NCBI RefSeq assembly: GCF_011064285.1 | Contig: NZ_CP049332.1 | Span: 1,240,001 to 1,304,000 of the forward strand | Length of the DNA: 64,000 bases | Source of the DNA: Vibrio ziniensis | GTDB lineage: Bacteria; Pseudomonadota; Gammaproteobacteria; Enterobacterales; Vibrionaceae | Direction of reading: 5' to 3' | Part shown: piece after piece, positions 56,155-64,000 of the stretch | Position numbering within the stretch: the stretch's first letter is position 1 | How the letters are laid out: every line of letters starts with the position of its first letter | Notes under the pieces: generated by a model | The model's input: only the letters and a program-made list of their open reading frames with translations | The model's database searches: none | What the model was told of the DNA's origin: nothing | Translations under genes and position numbers: made by a program

Positions 56155-57162
56155 CTATAAATTTTGTGAAGGCGTAATACCACTCATTTGCTCGTCAAGG
56201 TTCAAAACGGTCAACGCATTACTTACGCTAGTTGCAATCACATCAATAGCGCCGGTCCGTAGAGCCCCTAATAATGCCAAAGGCTTACTGTTTTCGGCGG
56301 CTATCGCAACCACTTCGGAAACCAAGCGGAATTCATCGATACTCAAACCAATGACGCGATCGTTCATCACTGTATTGGCAATTTCACCCTGAACATTGAA
56401 GAAGTCATGTCCGGCAAAATCCCCCACTACGCCTTGCTGCAAACGAGATTGCACTACCTCTTCAGCGGTAAACCAACCCAGATCGACCATATAGCTGTTC
56501 TCGCTCATATCACCGATCCCAATCAGCGCCATATCTGCTTTACGTGCTAAATCAAGAGTCTGTTTAACCGTTGCGTTTTGCATGAACGCCAACTTTTGAT
56601 CTCGGTTCTCTGCATACGCGGGTGCGTACAAGGTTTCCGATGAACCTCCGTATTTTTTTGCCAACTGACGACAGATATGGTCAGCGTTGAACATGCCACC
56701 ACGAGGGTGGATACCGCCGATACCACAGACAAACTTACAATCGCGCGGTGTTATAACGCCCACATGATGGGCAACAGCAGAAACGTTACGTCCTTGTCCT
56801 ACGCTAACCACCATGCCGTTTTTCAGAGTGTTGGTTAAGTAATGAGAGACTAATCCAGCCACTTGCTGACGCTGCTGCTCTTCATTGGGTTGATCTAAGG
56901 CGATAAGTGCTCTCTTGACGCCAAAACGCTCAATTAAACGTTGCTCTATCTTAGCGCTGAACACCGGATGATATTTCACTGTGATTTCAACAATCCCTTC
57001 ATCCCTTGCTTGTTTAAGCAAACGGCCGACTTTGGCGCGAGAAAGTGCAAACTTCTTAGAAATCTCCTCTTGAGTCGCTCCATCTTGGTAGTAAGCGACC
57101 GAAACTTCGGTTAATAAATCAGTATTTTCTAAAGAGATTTCTGGGGTTGGATTATTCATCAT
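56155..57162 (-). CDS. SorC/DeoR-type sugar-binding transcriptional regulator
   Basis: A 335-residue regulator. The N-terminal HTH is typical of SorC proteins (VAYYQDGATQEEISKKFALS, then RAKVGRLLKQARDEGIVEI). The C-terminal sugar-phosphate domain follows (VSVGQGRNVSAVAHHV, CGIGGIHPRGGMFNADHICR, and ALIGIGDMSENSYMVDLGWF). Members bind sugar phosphates. Divergent from transaldolase and transketolase, which it likely controls, with TGAGCA-type repeats between. Confidence 0.92.
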   Translation of the reverse strand: MMNNPTPEISLENTDLLTEVSVAYYQDGATQEEISKKFALSRAKVGRLLKQARDEGIVEITVKYHPVFSAKIEQRLIERFGVKRALIALDQPNEEQQRQQVAGLVSHYLTNTLKNGMVVSVGQGRNVSAVAHHVGVITPRDCKFVCGIGGIHPRGGMFNADHICRQLAKKYGGSSETLYAPAYAENRDQKLAFMQNATVKQTLDLARKADMALIGIGDMSENSYMVDLGWFTAEEVVQSRLQQGVVGDFAGHDFFNVQGEIANTVMNDRVIGLSIDEFRLVSEVVAIAAENSKPLALLGALRTGAIDVIATSVSNALTVLNLDEQMSGITPSQNL

Positions 57163-57693
57163 CGACTCTTTTCAGTGAAATTATGCTCATCATAATCGAG
57201 AGTGAGCATCTGCTCATTGACTTAGCATATGTTACACCCACTCCTACATGCAACATTTGCTCATTATAATTACATATTCTCACGACAAATTTGAGAGATT
57301 CAGCAAACTTGCTACATACTACAAGGCATACGCAATCGTTTCTTCCTTTAAAGCCAATGAACACAAGTAAATTAATGTTGATTTAGGTCACTAGAAACAA
57401 GAAATCACAATTGACATTCACAACAGATAATATAAATATGAGCACATCATTTACTCATTACTCGAGCATATGTTCACTACAAATGTTCGGGCAGTGAAAA
57501 ACATTATGTTTATGTGAATTGAACAGCGTTGTTGAACTTATATGTAGCGCTAAAGTAGCTACAATGTTTTCTTAACCTGTTTGCAATGCCAAGCCACAGT
57601 CTTGCTATGTAACCTTCTTTTACTCGGTGAAAGCATATTAAATGGTAGGCAAAGCCCAACGAGAAACGAGAAACGAGAAATAGGACGATCGAA
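57163..57693. promoter_or_regulatory. Divergent regulatory region with TGAGCA repeats
   Basis: A 531-base gene-free region. TGAGCA-TC-TGCTCA (57203-57216) is a perfect inverted repeat with two-base centre; TGCTCA also lies at 57184-57189 and TTGCTCAT near 57258. Toward talB, TGAGCAC (57439-57445) is followed by ACTCA and by GAGCATATGTTC (57464-57475), a nearly perfect palindrome. The spread of one half-site on both sides fits an operator set for the SorC-family protein, allowing looping. Function not tested. Confidence 0.6.
57660..57680 (+). repeat. Triple 7-base tandem repeat before talB
   Basis: CGAGAAA occurs three times in succession (57660-57666, 57667-57673, 57674-57680), ending 13 bases before the talB ATG. 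It places purine-rich sequence beside the ribosome-binding site and could change length by slippage. Confidence 0.9.
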
Positions 57694-58644
57694 ATGAGCA
57701 ATAAATTAGAGCAACTTCGTAAACTGACTACCGTTGTAGCAGACACCGGTGAAATTGAAGCAATCAAAAAATACCAACCAGAAGACGCAACAACTAACCC
57801 TTCTCTAATTCTTAAAGCTGCTCAAATTGCAGAGTACGCACCACTTATCGATCAAGCGATCAAGTACGCGAAAACTCAAAGCAACGACAAAGCGCAACAA
57901 GTTCAAGATACTTGTGACATGCTTGCAGTTAACATCGGTAAAGAAATCCTAAAAACGATTCCAGGTCGTATCTCAACTGAAGTTGACGCTCGTCTTTCTT
58001 ACGATACTGAAGGCAGCATTGCTAAAGCTCGTCAACTTATCAAGATGTACAACGACGCTGGCATCTCTAACGATCGCATCCTTATTAAACTGGCTTCTAC
58101 TTGGGAAGGCATCCGTGCTGCTGAAGTGCTAGAAAAAGAAGGCATCAACTGTAACCTAACTCTTCTTTTCTCATTTGCTCAAGCTCGCGCATGTGCAGAA
58201 GCAGGCGTGTTCCTAATTTCTCCATTCGTTGGTCGTATTATGGACTGGTACAAAGCAAAAGAAGGTCGTGATTTCGCAGCACAAGAAGACCCAGGCGTTC
58301 TATCTGTTTCTACCATTTACAACTACTACAAAGAACACGGCTACAAAACTGTGGTTATGGGCGCAAGCTTCCGCAACATCGGCGAAATCCTTGAGCTAGC
58401 AGGCTGTGACCGTCTAACTATCGCTCCTTCACTTCTTGCTGAACTAGAAGCAGCAGAAGGCGAAGTTGTAGCGAAACTTGTTGACTCTAACGGCAACAAA
58501 GCGCGTCCAACAGCGATGACTCACGCTGAATTCCTATGGGATCACAACCAAGATGCAATGGCTGTAGAAAAACTGGCAGAAGGTATTCGCAACTTCGCTA
58601 TCGACCAAGGTAAACTTGAAGCGATGATCGAAGCTAAGCTTTAA
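57694..58644 (+). CDS. talB: Transaldolase
   Basis: A 316-residue enzyme of the non-oxidative pentose phosphate pathway. The Schiff-base lysine is K132 in [12 protein letters not shown]. Other blocks: [50 protein letters not shown] and [13 protein letters not shown]. Codon use is strongly biased to highly expressed codons. Precedes transketolase, with a terminator-like hairpin between. Confidence 0.97.
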   Translation: MSNKLEQLRKLTTVVADTGEIEAIKKYQPEDATTNPSLILKAAQIAEYAPLIDQAIKYAKTQSNDKAQQVQDTCDMLAVNIGKEILKTIPGRISTEVDARLSYDTEGSIAKARQLIKMYNDAGISNDRILIKLASTWEGIRAAEVLEKEGINCNLTLLFSFAQARACAEAGVFLISPFVGRIMDWYKAKEGRDFAAQEDPGVLSVSTIYNYYKEHGYKTVVMGASFRNIGEILELAGCDRLTIAPSLLAELEAAEGEVVAKLVDSNGNKARPTAMTHAEFLWDHNQDAMAVEKLAEGIRNFAIDQGKLEAMIEAKL

Positions 58645-58655
58645 TCCAAAATTTC

Positions 58656-58685
58656 AGAAGCGAGTGTTAACTCGCTTCTCTTTTT
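58656..58685 (+). terminator. Terminator between talB and tkt
   Basis: AGAAGCGAG (58656-58664) and CTCGCTTCT (58671-58679) form a perfect nine-base stem followed by CTTTTT. If active, it would limit read-through from talB into tkt. Confidence 0.9.
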
Positions 58686-58754
58686 ATACTTGTTTCAAAT
58701 TGAGCTGAGTTCGCTCTGCTCGCAGTAATACTAAAACTTAACTGAGTAACGACT

Positions 58755-60749
58755 ATGAATCGCAAACAATTGGCTAATGCAATCCGTGCTCTAAGCATGG
58801 ATGGTGTTCAAAAAGCTAACTCTGGCCACCCGGGTGCACCTATGGGTATGGCGGATATCGCTGAAGTACTTTGGCGTTCACACCTAAACCATAACCCACA
58901 AAACCCTAACTGGGTTGACCGCGACCGTTTTATTCTTTCTAACGGTCATGGCTCGATGCTGATTTACTCACTGCTGCACCTGACTGGTTACGAGCTATCA
59001 ATGGAAGATTTGAAGAACTTCCGTCAGCTTCACTCAAAAACCCCAGGTCACCCAGAGTACGGTTATGCACCAGGTGTTGAAACCACGACTGGTCCACTAG
59101 GTCAAGGTATCACTAACGCTGTGGGTATGGCGCTGGCTGAGAAAGCGCTTGCTGCTCAGTTCAACAAAGAAGGCCACGACATCGTTGACCACTTCACCTA
59201 CGCGTTCATGGGTGACGGCTGTATGATGGAAGGTATCTCGCACGAGGCATGTTCTCTAGCAGGTACACTAGGTCTGGGCAAACTGATTGCATTCTGGGAT
59301 GACAACGGTATCTCTATCGATGGTCACGTAGAAGGTTGGTTTGCTGACGATACGCCAAAACGTTTTGAAGCGTACGGCTGGCATGTTATCCCAGCGGTTG
59401 ATGGTCACGATTCAGAAGCAATTAACGCAGCAATCATCGCGGCGAAAGCGGAAACAGGTCGTCCAACTCTAATCTGTACTAAAACTATCATCGGTTTTGG
59501 TTCGCCAAACAAAGCGGGCTCACACGACTGTCACGGTGCTCCACTAGGCGCTGATGAAATCAAAGCTGCACGTGAATTCCTAGGTTGGGAATACGCACCG
59601 TTTGAAATCCCAGCAGATATTTACGCGCAGTGGGATGCAAAAGAAGCGGGCGCAGCGAAAGAAGCAGCATGGGATCAAAAATTCGCAGCGTATGCAGCGG
59701 CATACCCAGAGCTAGCAGCAGAATTCAAACGTCGTGTGAACGGCGAACTTCCAGCTGAGTGGGAAGAAAAAGCAAACGCGGTTATCGCTGAGCTTCAAGC
59801 AAACCCAGCGAACATCGCATCACGTAAAGCATCGCAAAACGCACTCGAAGCGTTTGGTAAAATGCTCCCTGAATTCATGGGCGGCTCGGCGGACCTTGCA
59901 CCTTCAAACCTAACTATGTGGTCTGGCTCTAAGTCAATCACGCCAGAAGATGCATCAGGCAACTACATCCATTACGGTGTTCGTGAATTCGGTATGACGG
60001 CTATCATGAACGGTATCGCGCTACACGGTGGTTTCGTTCCTTACGGCGCAACCTTCCTGATGTTCATGGAATACGCACGTAACGCACTGCGTATGGCGGC
60101 ACTGATGAAAGTGCAAAACATCCAAGTGTACACGCACGACTCTATCGGTCTTGGCGAAGATGGTCCAACTCACCAACCGGTTGAGCAAACCGCTTCTCTA
60201 CGCCTGACTCCAAACATGAGCACATGGCGTCCATGTGACCAGGTTGAATCAGCAGTAGCTTGGAAACTGGCTATCGAGCGTAAAGACGCGCCAACAGCGC
60301 TTATCTTCTCTCGTCAAAATCTAGCACAGCAACCACGTTCAGCAGAGCAAGTGGCTGACATCGCTAAGGGTGGTTACATCCTGAAAGATTGTGCAGGCAA
60401 ACCTGAGCTAATCCTGATTGCAACAGGCTCTGAAGTTGATTTGGCTGTGAAAGCAGCTGAACAACTTACTGCTGATGGTAAACAAGTACGCGTTGTTTCA
60501 ATGCCATCAACCGATGCATTCGACAAACAAGACGCCGCTTACCGCAGTGCAGTTCTGCCAGCAGACGTAACAGCACGTATCGCTATCGAAGCAGGTATCG
60601 CGGATTACTGGTACAAGTACGTTGGTCTAAACGGCAAAATCATCGGTATGACAACATTCGGTGAATCTGCACCAGCAGATCAACTGTTCAAGATGTTCGG
60701 CTTCACGGTTGAAAACGTCGTTGAGAAAGCAAACGAGCTATTGGCTTAA
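58755..60749 (+). CDS. tktB: Transketolase
   Basis: A 664-residue thiamine-diphosphate enzyme of the pentose phosphate pathway. ThDP/Mg motif: [18 protein letters not shown] with NGISID. Other blocks: [58 protein letters not shown] and [20 protein letters not shown]. Length fits E. coli TktA/B. Codon use matches a highly expressed gene. Whether this is the tktA or tktB type is not decided; the pairing with talB resembles talA-tktB of E. coli. Confidence 0.96.
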   Translation: MNRKQLANAIRALSMDGVQKANSGHPGAPMGMADIAEVLWRSHLNHNPQNPNWVDRDRFILSNGHGSMLIYSLLHLTGYELSMEDLKNFRQLHSKTPGHPEYGYAPGVETTTGPLGQGITNAVGMALAEKALAAQFNKEGHDIVDHFTYAFMGDGCMMEGISHEACSLAGTLGLGKLIAFWDDNGISIDGHVEGWFADDTPKRFEAYGWHVIPAVDGHDSEAINAAIIAAKAETGRPTLICTKTIIGFGSPNKAGSHDCHGAPLGADEIKAAREFLGWEYAPFEIPADIYAQWDAKEAGAAKEAAWDQKFAAYAAAYPELAAEFKRRVNGELPAEWEEKANAVIAELQANPANIASRKASQNALEAFGKMLPEFMGGSADLAPSNLTMWSGSKSITPEDASGNYIHYGVREFGMTAIMNGIALHGGFVPYGATFLMFMEYARNALRMAALMKVQNIQVYTHDSIGLGEDGPTHQPVEQTASLRLTPNMSTWRPCDQVESAVAWKLAIERKDAPTALIFSRQNLAQQPRSAEQVADIAKGGYILKDCAGKPELILIATGSEVDLAVKAAEQLTADGKQVRVVSMPSTDAFDKQDAAYRSAVLPADVTARIAIEAGIADYWYKYVGLNGKIIGMTTFGESAPADQLFKMFGFTVENVVEKANELLA

Positions 60750-60767
60750 TATTGCATTTCTAATACT

Positions 60768-60799
60768 AAAAATCCCCTCTCTAAAGCGGGGATTTTTTT
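60768..60799 (+). terminator. Terminator of the transketolase gene
   Basis: AAAAATCCCC (60768-60777) and GGGGATTTTT (60788-60797) form a 10-base stem with further T residues: a strong terminator. Confidence 0.93.
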
Positions 60800-60855
60800 G
60801 CTCTAACGTGCTAAAACTAAGGTTAGTAATTTTTCACTTAGTACTTAACTGCCTT

Positions 60856-62418
60856 TTATTTCTCTTCGAAACGAGCTGCAAGGGTAATAAAGTTATCAAC
60901 CTGCTCTTTCATTTCACGGCTATGCTCACTCACCATATTCGTTGCTGCAACATTTTGCGTAGCGGCAGAAGCGATGGAGTGAATGTGGTGGTTAACCTCT
61001 TGAGTCAATCCACGCTGAGCTTCCGCTGATTTTGCCATATCACCGACTAAGGTTTGCATATCAGAAAGCATACGCTCTACTTCATAGAGTCGATTTCCCG
61101 TTTCTTCAGCAACTAACCCACACGCTTGTGTTTGTGTTTGGCTTTCTTGAATTTCCTGCTGCCACGATTCAATGGTTACTAACATCGTCGACAGGCTGCT
61201 CTGGATCTGGTGGGTCGCGTTTTGTGTTCTACCCGATAATGCGCGAACTTCGTCAGCGACGACTGAGAAACCTCGACCTTGCTCTCCCGCTCTCGCCGCT
61301 TCGATAGCAGCATTTAGCGCAAGCAAATTAGTTTGAGATGCGATTCCGTCGATTTCTTCCATCAACTTACTCACAATATGGGCTTGCTCATTCAATTGAT
61401 GAGTTGTACCTGTTGCTCGCTCAGCTTGTTCAGCTAGCGCCGCGAGATCACTGTGCGTTTGTTGAATGGTTTGCTTCGTTTTCAAACATTGATTCTGTGC
61501 TTGATCTAATAAAGCATACGCTTCATTAGTACTGCTAGACACGGCATCCGCTGCGGATTCCACTGAATCCGTTGCTTTCATAACGCTCTGAATATCAATA
61601 TTTTGCTGTTCAAGGGCTTGATTAACTTCAACACACGTCTGATTTAGTTGCTCAGAAGTTGTGTAAAGTGGTCTCGCTGAATCGACCATCCGCCCTAGTA
61701 CAGTGCGAATACGTGCTGAGTACATGCGTAGATGATAATCCGCATACGAGAATTCACTATTACCTGAATATATTAGGCGGCTAATACTGTCGTATTTGTG
61801 TTTAAGCTTATTGATCTGACGAGGCGTATCAACTAACTCATTCCTGAAAAATAAACCAAGAGCAGCAACGGGCAATAAGCCAGAAATTAGCTGTACTGCA
61901 CTAGTTGCAGAAGCAAAATAAGCTAATGACGGCGCTGACAATGAACCCGCTAAGATTGCATAACGAACTGAAGAAGGAAGGTTGAATGAAAAGCTCTTGC
62001 TGCCTTTTTCAATTTTACACAATGCTTGATAGGCTTTACTTGCGGTTTCAACACGTGCACGTTTTGGTTGAACGCGTACTGATTGATAACCCGCCAGCTT
62101 TCCATTTTCATAGATAGGCGTTACATAAGCATCAACCCAATAGTGACCGTTGGTCTTGGTACGATTCTTAACAATTCCACGCCAAGGGTGACCTTTTTTT
62201 AGATGGCTCCACATATCTGCAAACGCCGCTTTAGGCATGTCAGGGTGGCGAACAATATTATGGTTCTGCCCCAATAACTCACTTTCTGCAAACCCTGCAA
62301 TTCGACAGAAGGTTTCATTACAGTAAGTAATTACGCCCTTTAGATCTGTGGTAGAAACTAGCTGATCTGTCTTTCCGACTGGAACCTCCAGATCTGAGGC
62401 AACTTGATGAACTGACAT
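60856..62418 (-). CDS. aer: Aer-like chemoreceptor with PAS domain
   Basis: A 520-residue energy-taxis receptor. The N-terminal PAS (about 15-120) fits Aer: [60 protein letters not shown]. In Aer, this domain holds FAD and senses redox state. A membrane hairpin (about 148-188) has no periplasmic domain. The C-terminal signalling hairpin ([20 protein letters not shown] then [20 protein letters not shown]) ends without a methylation pentapeptide I can see. Vibrios have several Aer paralogues, so the exact one is not fixed. Confidence 0.92.
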   Translation of the reverse strand: MSVHQVASDLEVPVGKTDQLVSTTDLKGVITYCNETFCRIAGFAESELLGQNHNIVRHPDMPKAAFADMWSHLKKGHPWRGIVKNRTKTNGHYWVDAYVTPIYENGKLAGYQSVRVQPKRARVETASKAYQALCKIEKGSKSFSFNLPSSVRYAILAGSLSAPSLAYFASATSAVQLISGLLPVAALGLFFRNELVDTPRQINKLKHKYDSISRLIYSGNSEFSYADYHLRMYSARIRTVLGRMVDSARPLYTTSEQLNQTCVEVNQALEQQNIDIQSVMKATDSVESAADAVSSSTNEAYALLDQAQNQCLKTKQTIQQTHSDLAALAEQAERATGTTHQLNEQAHIVSKLMEEIDGIASQTNLLALNAAIEAARAGEQGRGFSVVADEVRALSGRTQNATHQIQSSLSTMLVTIESWQQEIQESQTQTQACGLVAEETGNRLYEVERMLSDMQTLVGDMAKSAEAQRGLTQEVNHHIHSIASAATQNVAATNMVSEHSREMKEQVDNFITLAARFEEK

Positions 62419-62554
62419 ACTTCTCTATTTCTTATAAGTTATAATTCGCGTGAAAATTTACACAAAGGTTACTAATGTTTCAAAATTATTATCGCAATTT
62501 GATCGATAAGTGAGAGAGCTATCAATTTCCTTGGTAACGCTGCGGGTATTAAAC

Positions 62555-62582
62555 AACTATCCCAGCCAAAACTGGGATAGTT
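62555..62582 (-). terminator. Terminator of the OmpA-like gene
   Basis: AACTATCCCAG (62555-62565) and CTGGGATAGTT (62572-62582) form a perfect 11-base stem with a six-base loop, followed on the minus strand by GTTT. It is 41 bases past the stop. Confidence 0.82.
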
Positions 62583-62623
62583 AAATGAACATTGCATGAT
62601 AAATATGTCGGATCTTCAATCAA

Positions 62624-63238
62624 CTAATCGTTTAAAACGATAAGCAATAGTTCTACCCTACGGTTGCATGCCCGCCCTGCTGTAGTGCGGTTTGAACAAG
62701 CCGGAATGTACTCACCATAACCGCGTGTATAGATAGAACCTTCAGACACATTATTTTTAACTAACGTATTTTTGACCATATCTGCACGCCTTACCGATAA
62801 GGAATCATTAAACATAGACTGACCTACAGTGTCTGTGTGCCCATCAATCACCACGTCAATACCTCGTTGTTGCGATAGAAAGCCACTCATCACCGATAAC
62901 CAGTAGTAAGACGCTTGAGAAAGCTGCGCAGATCCTGTTTCGAACTGAATAGAATCCTTTAGACGCACCATAACATGGCTACCTGGTAGCACCTCGTAAT
63001 CGATGCGGTTATGTAACAAAAATTGTTGTAGAGCTTGATAACTACTCGTACGAACTTGTCCCAAGGGACCGCGCACACCAGAATTAGCGTTAGATGGTGG
63101 TACTGACCAATCTGGGTTACGAACTTCTGTCTCGCCTTTTGGTGCAGCATCTAATAATTTGTTGCTGTTCATGCGATCGTTTTGCATGGAGCTACAACCA
63201 ACCAAAAACAGCACTAGAGGGAAAACTAAAAATTTCAT
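62624..63238 (-). CDS. OmpA-family lipoprotein
   Basis: A 204-residue outer-membrane lipoprotein. Lipobox LVGC (Cys15), Asn/Ser linker, and a C-terminal OmpA peptidoglycan-binding domain (VVIDGHTDTVGQSMFNDSLS, RRADMVKNTLVKNN, YTRGYGEYIPACSNRTTAGR, NRRVEL). The Asp and Arg of the DHTD and NRRVE motifs that bind meso-diaminopimelate are kept. Two Cys may pair. It likely anchors the outer membrane to the wall. Confidence 0.92.
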   Translation of the reverse strand: MKFLVFPLVLFLVGCSSMQNDRMNSNKLLDAAPKGETEVRNPDWSVPPSNANSGVRGPLGQVRTSSYQALQQFLLHNRIDYEVLPGSHVMVRLKDSIQFETGSAQLSQASYYWLSVMSGFLSQQRGIDVVIDGHTDTVGQSMFNDSLSVRRADMVKNTLVKNNVSEGSIYTRGYGEYIPACSNRTTAGRACNRRVELLLIVLND

Positions 63239-63390
63239 CGATTACATGACCCTTATATCTATCTACTTACTTTTATCGGCCCGAACGCTAAAACTTTATA
63301 GAAAATTGCTAACAAATTACTTATCCGTAGTTTGCCTCACATCGTTATGCCGTTAGAATCTAACTTAGTTAATTTGAAGGTGAATCTCCT

Positions 63391-64000
63391 ATGAAAAAAT
63401 TGCTCACTGGTTTCATAAATCTGTTTACATTGGTGTTTATTCTCGCTGGCTGTAGTGACAATTCAACACCTGTTGAAGGTGAACAATATCAATTATTGCC
63501 AGCTAACCTTTCTACCTATCGCTTAGCACCAGTCACTGAAATTTTTTCTCTCACTTGTGGCCATTGCCGAAAAATGGAAAGCATTATTCCCGAACTGGAA
63601 AATCTGACGAGTGAGCATTTTGGTAAACTGCACGTAACGTTTAATGAAGGTGCAAAAATCGGTGCCATGATTTACTACACAGCAGTAATGCAATTAGGTA
63701 ACATTCCCGATGCAGCAATGATGGAAGAACTATTTGCAGCGGTGCAAATGGGCGAAGGTTCAACACTAACGGATCGCCAAGCTGCGATTGAAAAAGCGTT
63801 TACAGACAGAAATCTAGCTACTCCTTATCATTTAACTCAAGAGCAACAAAGCAAAGTTCTTGGCATGATTCAAACAGCTAATAAAGTTTCCCAGGATGGC
63901 GAAATAAAAGCGGTTCCGACTTTTGTTGTGAAAGGCAAATATCAAGTCATCACCAGTGGTCACAAAGATGTGGAAGGCATCGCCAAAACCATCAGCTACT
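63391..64000 (+). CDS. DsbA-like thiol:disulfide interchange lipoprotein, C-terminus outside window
   Basis: The first 203 codons of a thioredoxin-fold oxidoreductase. A lipoprotein signal is followed by lipobox LAGC. The active site is CGHC in FSLTCGHCRKM, which is unlike the CPHC of E. coli DsbA. The helical insert and the cis-proline stretch IKAVPTFVVKGKYQV are visible. The chain runs off the right edge (only a few codons should be missing). A membrane-anchored DsbA homologue is the best reading; whether it oxidises or isomerises is unknown. Good ribosome-binding site (AAGGTGA). Confidence 0.9.
   Translation, partial: MKKLLTGFINLFTLVFILAGCSDNSTPVEGEQYQLLPANLSTYRLAPVTEIFSLTCGHCRKMESIIPELENLTSEHFGKLHVTFNEGAKIGAMIYYTAVMQLGNIPDAAMMEELFAAVQMGEGSTLTDRQAAIEKAFTDRNLATPYHLTQEQQSKVLGMIQTANKVSQDGEIKAVPTFVVKGKYQVITSGHKDVEGIAKTISY

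Overview
The window reads as a stretch of a Vibrio genome, probably the Harveyi clade and probably the smaller chromosome. That is inference from content: a secDF2-type secD preceded by a VemP-like arrest peptide gene, Vie-like c-di-GMP signalling genes, a DUF2999 protein, a GlyGly-CTERM serine protease and moderate GC. No phage, integron, insertion sequence or CRISPR array was seen. Apart from one decayed PTS fragment the region looks like intact, densely packed chromosome.

Layout. 1-4.3 kb (minus): partial secD, a VemP-like leader gene, an MscS channel and a CaCA cation antiporter whose leader resembles a yybP-ykoY (Mn2+) riboswitch. 4.3-4.8 kb: a frameshifted PTS EIIA remnant and tRNA-Gly(TCC). 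4.9-8.0 kb (minus): ravA-viaA. 8.3-14.3 kb: Nudix-ltaE pair, a TetR regulator, a secreted trypsin-like protease, a DUF3332 lipoprotein, a 62-residue protein, an S4 RNA-binding protein and a stand-alone periplasmic binding protein.

14.4-24.5 kb is a large signalling module. Six tightly spaced minus-strand genes encode a BvgS/VieS-like hybrid kinase, a REC-EAL regulator, a REC-LuxR regulator, a membrane GGDEF protein, a REC-TPR (VieB-like) protein and a LysR regulator. They meet a convergent REC-LuxR paralogue that has lost one acidic-pocket aspartate. The set contains both synthesis and degradation of c-di-GMP, a phosphorelay and two DNA-binding outputs.

24.8-40 kb: GST with a divergent TetR regulator; yejABEF peptide importer; Nudix and DHH enzymes; DUF333 lipoprotein; glutathionyl-hydroquinone reductase; siderophore-interacting protein with a possible Fur box; yjjG with a GntR/UTRA regulator; LysR regulator; elbB. 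40-48.3 kb: fhs, a fused msrA-msrB, and a compact ethanolamine cluster (eutR-like regulator, eutB, eutC, permease) without microcompartment or reactivase genes.

48.4-64 kb: folE divergent from moeA-moeB, a small anchored protein, a mercaptopyruvate sulfurtransferase and DUF2999; a TAXI-type TRAP transporter; a SorC-family regulator divergent from transaldolase and transketolase with repeated TGAGCA half-sites between; an Aer-like chemoreceptor; an OmpA-like lipoprotein; and a DsbA-like lipoprotein running off the right edge.
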